Shown here: positions 19,772 to 28,326 of the stretch, in pieces
Layout of the letters: the number at the start of each line of letters is the position of its first letter
Position numbering within the stretch: position 1 is the stretch's first letter
Source: Goodfellowiella coeruleoviolacea
GTDB lineage: Bacteria; Actinomycetota; Actinomycetes; Mycobacteriales; Pseudonocardiaceae
Direction: 5' to 3'
DNA: 64,000 nt
Assembly (NCBI RefSeq): GCF_024171785.1
Contig: NZ_JAMTCK010000007.1
Span: 1-64,000 of the forward strand
Notes under the pieces: model-generated
The model's database searches: none
Seen by the model: only the letters and a program-made list of their open reading frames with translations
Told to the model about the DNA's origin: nothing
Program-made: the position numbers and the translations under genes

Positions 19772-19968
19772 ATGAAGCGGGCTAAGGTGGTCGCCGCCCT
19801 GATCGCGCACGGATGTGAGTCATTGCGCAACGTGGGGGTCATGAGGTGTATATCTGCCCGTGCGGTCAGCACCGGGCTCCGGTTCCGAACCATCGTCTTG
19901 TCACAGCTGGAGTGGTGTGGAGTATCAGCAAGCTGATGGGCTGCCTGCCCGAAAGGTGGTTGCAGTGA
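19772..19968 (+). pseudogene. hicA: hicA toxin gene, frameshifted
   Basis: The first frame gives MKRAKVVAALIAHGCESLRNVG, the start of a HicA mRNA interferase. The reading then shifts, and the next frame continues with GHEVYICPCGQHRAPVP and NHRLVTAGVVWSISKLM to a TGA at 19966-19968. Together these make a full-length HicA of about 65 residues with its catalytic His in the GGH motif. The break is at the G5 run 19834-19838, where one more G would restore the frame. As written, the product has a scrambled C-terminus and ends at 19936, so it should be inactive. The stop of the restored frame overlaps hicB (GTGA), as in intact hicAB operons. Confidence 0.8.
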
Positions 19969-20339
19969 GGACCTATCGCGCGACAGCTCACCGCGAGGAC
20001 AAGTGGTGGGTTGTCCACGTCGACGGCGTCGGTGCGACTCAGGGAAGGTCAACTGCGGAAGCTCAGCGGATGGCGACCGATCTGGTCGCTGTGATGGAGC
20101 AGGTGCCGATCGAGGAAGTGCTCGTGCAGATCGAGTTTGAACTCCCCGGTTCGCTGGGAGAGGAAATCAAGCGAGCGCGGCAGGAGGCTCAGGCTGCTGA
20201 GCAAGCACAGCGAAACGCCGCGGAGAAGGTGCGACGTGTGGTGACTCACCTGCTTGGCAGCGGATTGTCCAAGCAGGACGCCGCCCGGATTCTGGGGGTC
20301 TCCCCGCAACGGATCAGTCAGCTTGTGAAGTCCGGGTGA
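19965..20339 (+). CDS. hicB: HicB-type antitoxin
   Basis: A 124-residue antitoxin. The N-terminal half (YRATAHREDKWWVVHVDGVGATQGRSTAEAQRMATDLVA) is the degenerate RNase-H-like HicB fold that blocks HicA. A charged helix (about 65-95) leads to a C-terminal helix-turn-helix, LSKQDAARILGVSPQRISQLVKSG, which should bind the inverted repeat upstream. GTG 19965 overlaps the stop of the restored hicA frame. The gene is intact although its toxin partner is broken. Confidence 0.85.
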   Translation: MRTYRATAHREDKWWVVHVDGVGATQGRSTAEAQRMATDLVAVMEQVPIEEVLVQIEFELPGSLGEEIKRARQEAQAAEQAQRNAAEKVRRVVTHLLGSGLSKQDAARILGVSPQRISQLVKSG

Positions 20340-20456
20340 TCGGTAGGGTCGGTGCGCGGTGTGCGACGGCGCCGACCCTGCCCCTCGTGCGGATGGCGGC
20401 GAGGCTGGCGCGCTGGTCAGCGGCGTTCTCCGGGGGAGATGGCCTACCCTGGGGTG

Positions 20457-21092
20457 GTGCCTCGTGTCGTCGTGTTGGACTACGGATCAGGAAACCTGCG
20501 CTCCGCCGAACGCGCGCTGCGCCGGGTGGGTGCCGACGTCGAGGTCACCTCGGACCATCGTGCCGCCCTGGCCGCCGACGGCCTGGTGGTGCCCGGTGTG
20601 GGCGCGTTCGCGGCCTGCATGACCGGGCTGCGCGCGGTGCGCGGCGACCGCATCATCGGCGAGCGGCTGGCCGGCGGCCGGCCGGTGCTTGGCATCTGCG
20701 TGGGCATGCAGATCCTGTTCGAGCGCGGCATCGAGCACGGGCTGGAAACGGCGGGCTGCGGGGAGTGGCCGGGCACGGTGGAGCGGCTGACCGCGCCGGT
20801 CGTGCCGCACATGGGCTGGAACACGGTGCGCGCGCCCGAGGGCTCGCTGCTGTTCGCCGGCATGGCCGAGGACACCCGGTTCTACTTCGTGCACTCCTAC
20901 GCCGTGCAGCGCTGGGAACTGGTCACCGAACCGCCGTTCACCCCGCCGCTGGTGACCTGGGCCACCCACGGCGGTGACTTCGTGGCCGCCGCGGAGAACG
21001 GCCCGCTGTGCGCCACCCAGTTCCACCCGGAGAAGTCCGGTGACGCCGGGGCGCAGCTGTTGGAGAACTGGACCAAGTCGCTGGTGTCCTGA
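20457..21092 (+). CDS. hisH: Imidazole glycerol phosphate synthase, glutaminase subunit
   Basis: A 211-residue class I glutamine amidotransferase. The nucleophile is in LGICVGMQ, the catalytic His-Glu in QFHPEKSG, and the N-terminus [13 protein letters not shown] is typical of HisH. It feeds ammonia to HisF (27.2 kb). GTG 20457 was chosen because TACCCT (20445-20450) lies 6 bases upstream, the leaderless pattern seen at several neighbours; GTG 20454 and ATG 20439 are in frame but less likely. It restarts the his series after the accessory block. Confidence 0.95.
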   Translation: MPRVVVLDYGSGNLRSAERALRRVGADVEVTSDHRAALAADGLVVPGVGAFAACMTGLRAVRGDRIIGERLAGGRPVLGICVGMQILFERGIEHGLETAGCGEWPGTVERLTAPVVPHMGWNTVRAPEGSLLFAGMAEDTRFYFVHSYAVQRWELVTEPPFTPPLVTWATHGGDFVAAAENGPLCATQFHPEKSGDAGAQLLENWTKSLVS

Positions 21093-21172
21093 ACGACCGG
21101 CCGGCCCGGTCCGCTCGGGCCGGACCCCGGCCTGCCGGTACGGCGGCGCCAGCCTGCCCCTATGGTGGAATC

Positions 21173-21907
21173 GTGACGTTCACCCTGCTCCCGGCCGTTG
21201 ACGTGGCCGAAGGAAAGGCAGTCCGGCTCGTGCAAGGCGAGGCCGGTACGGAAACCTCCTATGGCGACCCGTTGGCCGCCGCGCTCGCCTGGCAACAGGG
21301 CGGTGCCGAGTGGGTGCACCTGGTCGACCTCGACGCGGCGTTCGGCCGCGGCTCCAACGCGGAGCTGTTGGCCAGGGTGGTCAACGAGCTTGACGTGAAG
21401 GTCGAGCTGTCCGGGGGCATTCGCGACGACGAGTCGCTGGCGGCGGCGCTGGCCACCAACTGCGCCCGGATCAACCTGGGCACGGCCGCGCTGGAGCACC
21501 CGGAGTGGTGCGCCAAGGTCATCGCCGAGCACGGCGACCGGATCGCCGTCGGCCTGGACGTGCGCATCACCGAGCAGGGCCACCGGCTGGCCGCGCGCGG
21601 CTGGACCAGTGACGGCGGCGACCTGTGGCGGGTGCTGGACCGGCTGGAGGCTGACGGCTGCGCCCGGTACGTGGTGACCGACGTGAGCCGGGACGGCACC
21701 CTGACCGGCCCGAACGTCGCACTGCTGCAGGAGATCTGCGCGCGCACCGACGCCCCGGTGATCGCCTCCGGTGGAGTGTCCAGTGTGGACGATCTGAAGG
21801 CGTTGGCGGCGCTGAGCCAGGACGGCGTGGAGGGCGCGATCGTCGGCAAGGCGTTGTACGCCGGTGCTTTCACGCTCCCGGAGGCGCTGGCCGCGGTCGC
21901 CGGCTGA
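21173..21907 (+). CDS. priA: Phosphoribosyl isomerase A, bifunctional HisA/TrpF
   Basis: A 244-residue TIM barrel isomerising ProFAR in histidine synthesis. In actinobacteria this enzyme also isomerises phosphoribosyl anthranilate for tryptophan. The two catalytic Asp are in [10 protein letters not shown] and [13 protein letters not shown], the phosphate loops are VELSGGIRD and [12 protein letters not shown], and the substrate-switching loop is [10 protein letters not shown]. No trpF is present among the trp genes here, which agrees with the dual role. GTG 21173 has TATGGT 6 bases upstream, so the message looks leaderless. Confidence 0.94.
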   Translation: MTFTLLPAVDVAEGKAVRLVQGEAGTETSYGDPLAAALAWQQGGAEWVHLVDLDAAFGRGSNAELLARVVNELDVKVELSGGIRDDESLAAALATNCARINLGTAALEHPEWCAKVIAEHGDRIAVGLDVRITEQGHRLAARGWTSDGGDLWRVLDRLEADGCARYVVTDVSRDGTLTGPNVALLQEICARTDAPVIASGGVSSVDDLKALAALSQDGVEGAIVGKALYAGAFTLPEALAAVAG

Positions 21908-21972
21908 CCCCGCAGGCGCGGTCGGTGCCGGCCGGACCGGCCGACCGGTAAGCGTTTCCTCCGCAGGACTTC

Positions 21973-22004
21973 GGCGCACCGTCCCCGCAGCGGGGCGGTG
22001 CGCC
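21973..22004. terminator. Strong hairpin after priA
   Basis: GGCGCACCG...CGGTGCGCC forms a stem of about 14 bp with one mismatch region around a short AGC loop, 65 bases after the priA stop. It lacks a T run. It is a likely terminator of the hisH-priA unit. Confidence 0.55.
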
Positions 22005-22082
22005 GCGCTGTGTGCGCCACCCGCCGGGCGCCTGCTCCCATCTGGTGGGACAACCGGGAACGCCGGTGTGTGGCTTCCGCCA

Positions 22083-22096
22083 CGTCCGATCGGACG
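22083..22096. promoter_or_regulatory. Perfect 14-bp palindrome upstream of the methyltransferase gene
   Basis: CGTCCGATCGGACG is perfectly symmetric. It sits in the 321-base gap between priA and the methyltransferase gene, which otherwise holds the terminator hairpin and a possible -10 (TATCCT near 22189). It could be an operator, but no regulator is adjacent. Confidence 0.35.
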
Positions 22097-22228
22097 ATCC
22101 CAGTCCAGTATGGAGGGACATAACCGGCGGCTGGCGGGTGAAAAGATGATCTTCTGCCATTCGCCGGGAACGCGGCCGACCGATCGGTATCCTGGCCTCT
22201 CCTCAATCCTGATCCACAGGGGTGTGCG

Positions 22229-23080
22229 GTGGAAACGTGGCCAACGCGCCTGCCCAAGGGCGTTGACATCAATCAGCCGAGCGCGGCCCGTGTCTATGAC
22301 TACTACCTGGGCGGAGCGTGCAACTTCGCCGCCGACCGCGACCTGGCCAGGCGGGCGGCCGAGGCCGTTCCCTGGGTCCGCGACCTCGCCAGGGCCAACC
22401 GGAGTTTTCTCGGCCGGGTCGTGCGCTTCATGGTCGAGTCGGGGATCAGGCAGTTCCTTGACATCGGCTCGGGTGTGCCCACCCTGGGCAACGTGCACGA
22501 GATTGCCCAGTCGGTCGATCCGTCCTGCCGGGTGGTCTACGTTGACAACGAACCGGTGGCGGTGGCGCACAGCGAGCTGCTGCTGGAGGGCAACGAGTTG
22601 GCCACCGTGGTGCAGGGCGACCTGCGCGACCCGGACGGGGTGCTCGGCGATGCCAGGACCACCGCGCTGCTCGACTTCGACGAGCCGATCGGCCTGCTCA
22701 TGGTGGCGCTGCTGCACTTCCTGCGCGACGACGAGGACCCGGCCGGCATCATCGAGCGGTACCGGCGGCGGCTGGCGCCCGGCAGCTTCTTCGCCCTCTC
22801 CCACGGCACCGCCGACGTGTTCCCGGAACGGATGGGTGAGCTGGTGGAGTTCTACCGGTCAAGCAGCAACCCGGTGACCCTGCGGGGCAAGGCGGAGGTG
22901 GAGCGGTTGTTCACCGGATTCGATCTGGTCGAGCCCGGACTGGTCTGGACGGCGCAGTGGCGGCCGGAGTTCCCCGAGAACGTGGGCGAACACCCTGAGC
23001 GGTGCGCCGTCTACGCGGGAGTCGGGGTGAAGGCCGCCGGCGCGGTCGCGTCCAGTCCCGCCGAGAGCCGAACAACATGA
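22229..23080 (+). CDS. SAM-dependent methyltransferase, DUF574/Methyltransf_19 family
   Basis: A 283-residue protein of the actinobacterial Methyltransf_19 family. The N-terminal phrase INQPSAARVYDYYLGGACNFAADR is its hallmark. It is followed by FLDIGSGVPT (SAM loop) and a RVVYVDNEPVAVAHSE strand with the ribose-binding Asp. The substrate is unknown for the whole family, which is expanded in Streptomyces and relatives. GTG 22229 is used. Its stop overlaps the ATG of the GGDEF/EAL gene, so the two proteins are made together and may act in one pathway. Confidence 0.88.
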   Translation: METWPTRLPKGVDINQPSAARVYDYYLGGACNFAADRDLARRAAEAVPWVRDLARANRSFLGRVVRFMVESGIRQFLDIGSGVPTLGNVHEIAQSVDPSCRVVYVDNEPVAVAHSELLLEGNELATVVQGDLRDPDGVLGDARTTALLDFDEPIGLLMVALLHFLRDDEDPAGIIERYRRRLAPGSFFALSHGTADVFPERMGELVEFYRSSSNPVTLRGKAEVERLFTGFDLVEPGLVWTAQWRPEFPENVGEHPERCAVYAGVGVKAAGAVASSPAESRTT

Positions 23081-25308
23081 GCGAGCCGGCGCACGACGAT
23101 CCCGGCCCCAGCGCGGCGTGGCGGTCCGGCGAGGAACTCACCGCGTGGCGCGCGGACCTGGTGCGCGAGTGGGCGCGGGTGATCGCCGCGAGTTCCTCGG
23201 TGTCCAGGCCGCGCGGCGAACTGGAGGACCTGGTCGGCGGTTTCGTGGACCGGCTCACCGACGCGATGACCAGCCAGCCGCTGCACATCCAGCCGGCCAG
23301 GGACGTGGGCGCGGACCTGGTCGCCGCCGAGGTGGTCGGGGAGCGCAGCCTGCGGGACAGCATCGCGCTGCTGGGCCGGTGGCTGCCCGTGCTGGGCGGC
23401 GGCAGCGGCGCGGACTCGGTGAGCCAGCGGGTGGTGGCCGTGCTCGGCGAGCTGGCGGCCAGCTACGCCGAGGCCATGCGCGACCGCACCGTCGAGATCC
23501 AGGAGAACCTCAAGCTCGCGCTGGTCAAGGCCAAGGAGGACACCGAGCGCACGCTGCGGGTCAGCCAGGCCCGGTTCGAGGAGGTGTTCAACTCCGTCGC
23601 GGTGGGCATGGTGATCAGCGAACTCGACGGGACCATGGGCCGCAGCAACGAGGCCATGACCGAGATCCTCGGCTACTCGCCGCAGGAGATGGTCGGCCGC
23701 TCGGTGCACGAGTTGTTCTACATCGAGGACCTGGCCGATCTCACCTACCAGTACGCGGCGCTGCCGCACTCGGGCACCGGCCGGTTCCGCCGGCAGGCCA
23801 GGTTGGTGCGCAAGGACGGGGAGACCGCGTGGACCTACCTGTCGGTGTCGCTGCTGACCGACCCCGACGGGGAACCCACCCACATGGTCACCGCGGTCGA
23901 GGACGTCAGCGACCTGTACCTGCTCAAGGAGCGCTTCAAGTACCAGACGCTCTACGACACCCTGACCGACCTGCCCAACCGGCAGTTCTTCACCTCCCGC
24001 CTGGAGGCCGTGCTGGAACGGCCGCCGGTGGGCACCAGGGTACTGCTGTCCTATGTGGACCTCGAAGGGCTCGCCGCGATCAACACCGCGCTGCACCGGG
24101 ATGTCGGTGACTACGTCATCCGCACCGTCGCCGGCAAGCTGCGCACGGTCTTCAGCGAGTTCTTCGACGAGCCCGACCTGATGCTGGCCCGGGTCGAGGG
24201 CGGGATGTTCGCGCTGCTCGGCCGGTACCGGGACAGCGCGCCGGACCTGGTCGGGCTGGTCAGCAGCGTGCAGGGTGAGCTGGCCGAGCCGATCTACGTC
24301 GGCGGGCACGGCGTGATGGTGACCGCCGGCATCGCGCTGGTGGACCGGGCGGCCAACGAGGTCACCGTGGAGGAACTGCTCGCCGCCGCGGACTTGACCC
24401 TGCGTCGGGTCAAGCGCAGTGGCAAGGCCCAGTGGGGTCTGTACGACCCGCAGCAGCACATCCAGGACCTCAACCGGGCCAGGGCCTCGGTCACTCTGCC
24501 CGGCGCGCTGGAGAGCGGTGAGTTCGACCTGGCCGGCCAGCCCCTGGTGGCGCGGGGACCGGACGGCGAGAACGAGGTCGTCGGCGTGCGCTTCGCCGCC
24601 AGCTGGGACAGCCTGGAACACGGGTCGGTCGGCCACGACGAGTGCCTGCGCCTGGCCGAGGAGGTCGGCACCGACCGCCAGCTCGGCGAGTGGCTGATCC
24701 GCCGGGCGGGCGAGGAAGCCCAGCGCTGGCACCGGACCTTCGCCTCGGCCGCGCCGTTCGCCCTGGTCTGCCTGACCCAGGGGCACGCGGCCGACCAGGA
24801 CCTGGTCGCCGTGGTGCGCCGGGTGCTCACCGACACCGGGCTCAGCGGCGACGCCCTGCGGGTGAGCGTGCCGGCCGGCGCGCTGCGCGACGAACTCGGT
24901 GAGGCCGCGGACAACGTGGCGGTCCTGGCGGAGCTGGGAATTTCCGTGCTGCTGCACGATTTCGGCGACACCGCGGGCAACATCGCCCTGCTCGACCGCT
25001 ATCCGATCCGCGGGGTGCTGTTGGCCGAGTCGGTGTGGCGGCCGTTGTGCTCGCCGCAGGAGCACAGCGCGCTGGTGCGCAGGGCGTGCACGGGATTCGT
25101 GAAGCTGGTGCGGGAGGCCGGTGCTCAGGCCATTGTGGACGGTGCGGACGCGGTGGCGCACGTGGACCGGTTGCGGGAGTTCGGTGTGGACGTGATCGCG
25201 GGTGGATTCACCCCGTTGGCCCGACTGGACGCCGAGATCGACGCGCTCACCCGAGCCGGCCGCCGCCAACCGGCCGAACCGGGCGGCGGCCCCACCGGGT
25301 CGGCCTAG
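23077..25308 (+). CDS. PAS-GGDEF-EAL protein with degenerate active sites
   Basis: A 743-residue protein without membrane segments. Residues 1-145 are a helical N-terminal sensor-like part, followed by a coiled coil. A PAS domain (about 165-285) contains FEEVFNSVAVGMVISELDG. A GGDEF-like domain (about 300-455) reads RVEGGMFALLG where active diguanylate cyclases have GGDEF. An EAL-like domain (about 470-725) has lost the EAL motif: GVRFAASW stands where EALLRW is expected. Both halves therefore look unable to make or cleave c-di-GMP and may bind nucleotide as an effector. ATG 23077 overlaps the methyltransferase stop. Similar degenerate proteins occur in Pseudonocardiales. Confidence 0.88.
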   Translation: MSEPAHDDPGPSAAWRSGEELTAWRADLVREWARVIAASSSVSRPRGELEDLVGGFVDRLTDAMTSQPLHIQPARDVGADLVAAEVVGERSLRDSIALLGRWLPVLGGGSGADSVSQRVVAVLGELAASYAEAMRDRTVEIQENLKLALVKAKEDTERTLRVSQARFEEVFNSVAVGMVISELDGTMGRSNEAMTEILGYSPQEMVGRSVHELFYIEDLADLTYQYAALPHSGTGRFRRQARLVRKDGETAWTYLSVSLLTDPDGEPTHMVTAVEDVSDLYLLKERFKYQTLYDTLTDLPNRQFFTSRLEAVLERPPVGTRVLLSYVDLEGLAAINTALHRDVGDYVIRTVAGKLRTVFSEFFDEPDLMLARVEGGMFALLGRYRDSAPDLVGLVSSVQGELAEPIYVGGHGVMVTAGIALVDRAANEVTVEELLAAADLTLRRVKRSGKAQWGLYDPQQHIQDLNRARASVTLPGALESGEFDLAGQPLVARGPDGENEVVGVRFAASWDSLEHGSVGHDECLRLAEEVGTDRQLGEWLIRRAGEEAQRWHRTFASAAPFALVCLTQGHAADQDLVAVVRRVLTDTGLSGDALRVSVPAGALRDELGEAADNVAVLAELGISVLLHDFGDTAGNIALLDRYPIRGVLLAESVWRPLCSPQEHSALVRRACTGFVKLVREAGAQAIVDGADAVAHVDRLREFGVDVIAGGFTPLARLDAEIDALTRAGRRQPAEPGGGPTGSA

Positions 25309-25807
25309 CCGCCACCCCGCGCGGGTCGGGTCGGGGCCTCCGGGCGAACCGGGGTCCCCACCGGGAGAAGCAGCAGACCGCCCGGAGCCGCCGGTGGGTC
25401 CGCACCACCTCCGTGGCCGCGTCGGCCACCGGGAGTCCGTCAGTCCAGCGTGGTGGTGATCTGGTCCGGTGCCGCGGCCAGGAGCAGCAGGACCCCCGCC
25501 ATCCCGAGGATCCGGCGCAGCGTGGCGCGGGATCCCCGCTGAGCGTTGCTCACCCGGCGTCGCGAGTGTGGCACGCCGTCCGGATCGCGGTGGGGTCTTC
25601 GGGGTTGTCCTGACGTGCCGCCGGCGGCGCCGCGGGCCCAGGTTCCCGGTCGACCCGAGCAGGGCGCGGGCCGTAATGTCCATTGTGGACGGACTGGGGC
25701 CCGGGTTGTGGTGTCACACGATCGGGTGTTGCTGGCACCCGGTTGCTGGTGCGCGGAACGCTGGCTGACCAGACTGGCGAAGATCCCCAGCGACCAGGGA
25801 GGTTGAC
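25309..25807. other. 499-base gap; at most one tiny candidate gene
   Basis: Apart from the candidate 37-codon gene on the minus strand (25440-25553), no coding frame here looks real. The last 100 bases before the lectin gene should hold its promoter. A GGGAGG ribosome site ends at 25802. Confidence 0.5.
25440..25553 (-). CDS. Candidate 37-residue small membrane or secreted peptide
   Basis: GTG 25553 opens a short frame with a basic start (SNAQRGSRATLRR), a hydrophobic stretch (ILGMAGVLLLLAAA) and a short polar tail ending TTTLD. That shape suits a small exported or membrane peptide. There is no clear ribosome site; CACACT 12 bases upstream might be a -10. It could be chance. Confidence 0.25.
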   Translation of the reverse strand: MSNAQRGSRATLRRILGMAGVLLLLAAAPDQITTTLD

Positions 25808-26071
25808 GTGGCCACTTACGACACCGAGATCCAGTGGGGCGGTCCGAACGGTCAATGGCAGGCGGACCAGCCGTTGACGCTCTCCATCGTGAACCGGGAG
25901 GAGGGCGTCCCGAACAACGGCGCCCCCGCCACCGGTACCACGGTGACCTGGAGCAGCCCCAACGCCGGCAACGGCAGCATCACGTTCTTCGACGAGGGCA
26001 GCAGGTTCCAGGGAACCGCCCAGTTCCCCAACGAGGGGCCGGTCGGCTACCGCGGCACGCTCGCGAGCTGA
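25808..26071 (+). CDS. Single-repeat OAA-family lectin-like protein
   Basis: An 87-residue protein without a signal peptide. The start YDTEIQWGGPNGQW and the end FQGTAQFPNEGPVGYRGTL match the two ends of one repeat of the Oscillatoria agardhii agglutinin family (known pattern ENQWGG..PW and LNGTMTYAGEGPIGFRATL). In that family the Trp-Gly-Gly and Glu-Gly-Pro-hydrophobic-Gly loops bind high-mannose glycans. OAA itself has two repeats and myxobacterial MBHA four; here there is one, with a longer middle. GTG 25808 has GGGAGG six bases upstream. It is a single gene, followed by a strong bidirectional terminator. The assignment is by remembered sequence pattern. Confidence 0.7.
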   Translation: MATYDTEIQWGGPNGQWQADQPLTLSIVNREEGVPNNGAPATGTTVTWSSPNAGNGSITFFDEGSRFQGTAQFPNEGPVGYRGTLAS

Positions 26072-26095
26072 CGCCGCCCTTCGCGCTGAACTGAC

Positions 26096-26135
26096 AGAAG
26101 CCCCGGACCACCGCAGAGCTGGATCCGGGGCTTCT
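26096..26135. terminator. Bidirectional terminator between lectin and aldo/keto reductase genes
   Basis: AGAAGCCCCGGA and TCCGGGGCTTCT make a perfect 12-bp stem with a 16-base loop between two convergent genes. CTTCT follows on the plus strand. Confidence 0.7.
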
Positions 26136-26153
26136 GGCCGTCCGGGACCGCGG

Positions 26154-27008
26154 TCACGGGCGTGCCGAGGTGATCCGGTCGATCTCGTTGTCCGACAACG
26201 AGATCCCGGCCGCGGCGAGGTTCTCCGCCAGGAACGCCGGCGTCGTGGTGCCCGGCGTGGGCAGCATCACCGGGGAGCGGTGCAGCAGCCAGGCGAGCGC
26301 GATCTGGTTGACCGTGGCGCCGTGGGCCGAGGCGATCTCGCCGAGCAGTCGGGAGAGTTCCGGTGACCGGGACAGCGCGCCGCCGGCCAGGGGCAGGTAC
26401 GGCAGGAAGGCCAGCCCGTTGCGCTCGCACAGCCACAGCACGTCCTCGTCGGCCCGGTGCGCCACGCTGTAGTGGTTCTGCACCGCGCTGATCGGCGCCA
26501 GGGCCATGGCCTGGCGCAGCTGGTCGGCGGTGATGGTGTCCAGACCGATGTGCTGGATCTTGCCGGCCGCGCGCAGTTCGAGCAGGGTGCCGAGCTGGTC
26601 GGCCAGGCCGACGGCCGGGTCGACGCGGTGCAGCTGGTACAGCGGCAGGCAGTCCAGGCGCAGCCGGCGCAGGCTCGCCTCGCAGGCGGCCCGCAGCTGC
26701 TCGGGCCGCCCGGCCAGGTGCCACTGGTCCGGCCCGGTGCGCACCACCCCGCCCTTGGTGGCGATCACCACCTCGGCCGGGTAGGGGTGCAGGGCCGAGG
26801 CGATGAGTTCCTCGGAGACCCCGGGCCCGTAGTTGTCCGCGGTGTCGATGAGGGTCACGCCCGCCGCGACCGCCTGGCGCAGCACGGCCACGGCCGTGTC
26901 CCGGTCCGCGGGCGGCCCCCAGTAGCCGGGGCCGGTGATCCGGCCGGCGCCGAAGCCGAGCCGGGTGACGGACAAACCGGGGCCGAGGTCGAACGTGGCG
27001 CGCACCAC
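26154..27008 (-). CDS. Aldo/keto reductase
   Basis: A 284-residue NADPH-dependent oxidoreductase of the AKR superfamily. The catalytic tetrad is visible: Asp and Tyr in LIDTADNYGPG, Lys in VVIATKGGV and His in LYQLHRVDP. The C-terminal cofactor segment reads LPTPGTTTPAFLAENLAAAG. GTG 27008 (or the adjacent GTG 27005) starts the protein. It stands alone, convergent with the lectin gene. The substrate is unknown. A second, unrelated member lies at 58.6 kb. Confidence 0.88.
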   Translation of the reverse strand: MVRATFDLGPGLSVTRLGFGAGRITGPGYWGPPADRDTAVAVLRQAVAAGVTLIDTADNYGPGVSEELIASALHPYPAEVVIATKGGVVRTGPDQWHLAGRPEQLRAACEASLRRLRLDCLPLYQLHRVDPAVGLADQLGTLLELRAAGKIQHIGLDTITADQLRQAMALAPISAVQNHYSVAHRADEDVLWLCERNGLAFLPYLPLAGGALSRSPELSRLLGEIASAHGATVNQIALAWLLHRSPVMLPTPGTTTPAFLAENLAAAGISLSDNEIDRITSARP

Positions 27009-27154
27009 CGGATTCCACCACGCGGACCCCGGGCGGGCCCACCCGATCGGGGCGCCACCCGCCGCCGGAGTGGGGCACGGTCTCGCGCGCTGTGCGCGGG
27101 AACCCGGGGTGACGTGGCCGGCGTCACTCGGCGGAGCTGGCCTAGGCTCAGGGT

Positions 27155-27928
27155 ATGTCGGTTGCCGTGCGTGTCATCCCCTGCCTGGACGTGGATCGGG
27201 GGCGGGTGGTGAAGGGGGTCAACTTCGCCAACCTGGTCGACGCGGGCGACCCGGTCGCCCTGGCGCGCGCCTACGACCGGGAGGGCGCCGACGAGCTGAC
27301 CTTCCTCGACGTCACCGCGTCCGCATCGGACCGGGAGACCACCTACGACGTGGTGCGGCGCACCGCGGAACAGGTGTTCATCCCGTTGACCGTGGGCGGC
27401 GGGGTGCGCTCGACCGACGACGTGGACCGGCTGCTGCGCTCGGGCGCGGACAAGGTGAGCATCAACACCGCCGCCATCGCCCGGCCGGAGCTGCTGCGCG
27501 AGGCGTCCGTGCGGTTCGGCGCCCAGTGCGTGGTGCTGTCCGTGGACGCCAGGCGGGTGCCCGAGGGGGAGCGGCCCACCCCGTCCGGCTTCGAGGTCAC
27601 CACGCACGGCGGCCGGCGCGGCACCGGCATCGACGCGGTGGAGTGGGCGGCCAGGGGCCAGGAGCTGGGCGTCGGCGAGATCCTGCTCAACTCCATGGAC
27701 GCCGACGGCACCAAGGCCGGCTTCGACCTGGACCTGATCACCCGGGTGCGCGCGGTGGTGGACGTGCCGCTGATCGCCAGCGGCGGGGCCGGCGCGCTCG
27801 ACCACTTCCCGCCGGCCGTGGCCGCCGGCGCCGACGCCGTGCTCGCCGCCAGCGTGTTCCACTTCGGCCAGCTGCGCATCGGCGAGGTCAAGGACGTGCT
27901 CCGCGGCACCGGGGTGGAGGTGCGGTGA
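27155..27928 (+). CDS. hisF: Imidazole glycerol phosphate synthase, cyclase subunit
   Basis: A 257-residue TIM barrel that, with HisH, makes IGP and AICAR from PRFAR. The two catalytic Asp are in [18 protein letters not shown] and [15 protein letters not shown], and the phosphate loops are [11 protein letters not shown] and [15 protein letters not shown] 27155 follows TAGGCT (27143-27148) by 6 bases, so the message is probably leaderless. Its stop overlaps the next GTG. Confidence 0.97.
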   Translation: MSVAVRVIPCLDVDRGRVVKGVNFANLVDAGDPVALARAYDREGADELTFLDVTASASDRETTYDVVRRTAEQVFIPLTVGGGVRSTDDVDRLLRSGADKVSINTAAIARPELLREASVRFGAQCVVLSVDARRVPEGERPTPSGFEVTTHGGRRGTGIDAVEWAARGQELGVGEILLNSMDADGTKAGFDLDLITRVRAVVDVPLIASGGAGALDHFPPAVAAGADAVLAASVFHFGQLRIGEVKDVLRGTGVEVR

Positions 27929-28326
27929 CCGACGCCGACCCGTCGAAGCGGGCCCGTGCGCGCCGCCCCGTGCCGGTCGAGGTGCGCGCGGCCGCGCTGG
28001 TCGCCCTGGCCGGGCCGGCGCTGTTCCTGATCGTGGCCCTGGTGCGGTGGCGCGTGGAGGGCGGTGCCGGCCTGTTCGGGGTGCCCACCGCGTTCGCGGT
28101 GGCCGAGTTCGCCGTGGCCGGTGGCCTGCTGGCGGGCCTGCGGCCGGCGCGGGCCACCGGCATGGTGGTGTTCGTCCTGGCCGCCCTGGTGCACCTGATG
28201 ATCCTGCTGGGCTCGACACCGTGGTGGGCGCGCCTGGTCGCCGCGGTGCTGGCCGCCGCGCACATCTACGCGACCGTGCTGCTCGGCGCCGGGCCCACCC
28301 GCGACTACCTGGGAGGCGCACGATGA
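27925..28326 (+). CDS. Four-helix membrane protein between hisF and hisI
   Basis: A 133-residue protein with a basic N-terminus ([20 protein letters not shown]) and about four membrane segments filling the rest. No conserved motif is recognised. GTG 27925 overlaps the hisF stop and its own stop overlaps the hisI ATG. It is therefore firmly embedded in the his operon although no histidine role is known for such proteins. It ends with [11 protein letters not shown]. Confidence 0.8.
   Translation: MTDADPSKRARARRPVPVEVRAAALVALAGPALFLIVALVRWRVEGGAGLFGVPTAFAVAEFAVAGGLLAGLRPARATGMVVFVLAALVHLMILLGSTPWWARLVAAVLAAAHIYATVLLGAGPTRDYLGGAR

Noticed and set aside
23011-25683. An 890-codon open frame on the minus strand
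   Set aside because: Antisense shadow of the GGDEF-EAL gene; no domain can be recognised and composition is His/Arg/Gly biased.
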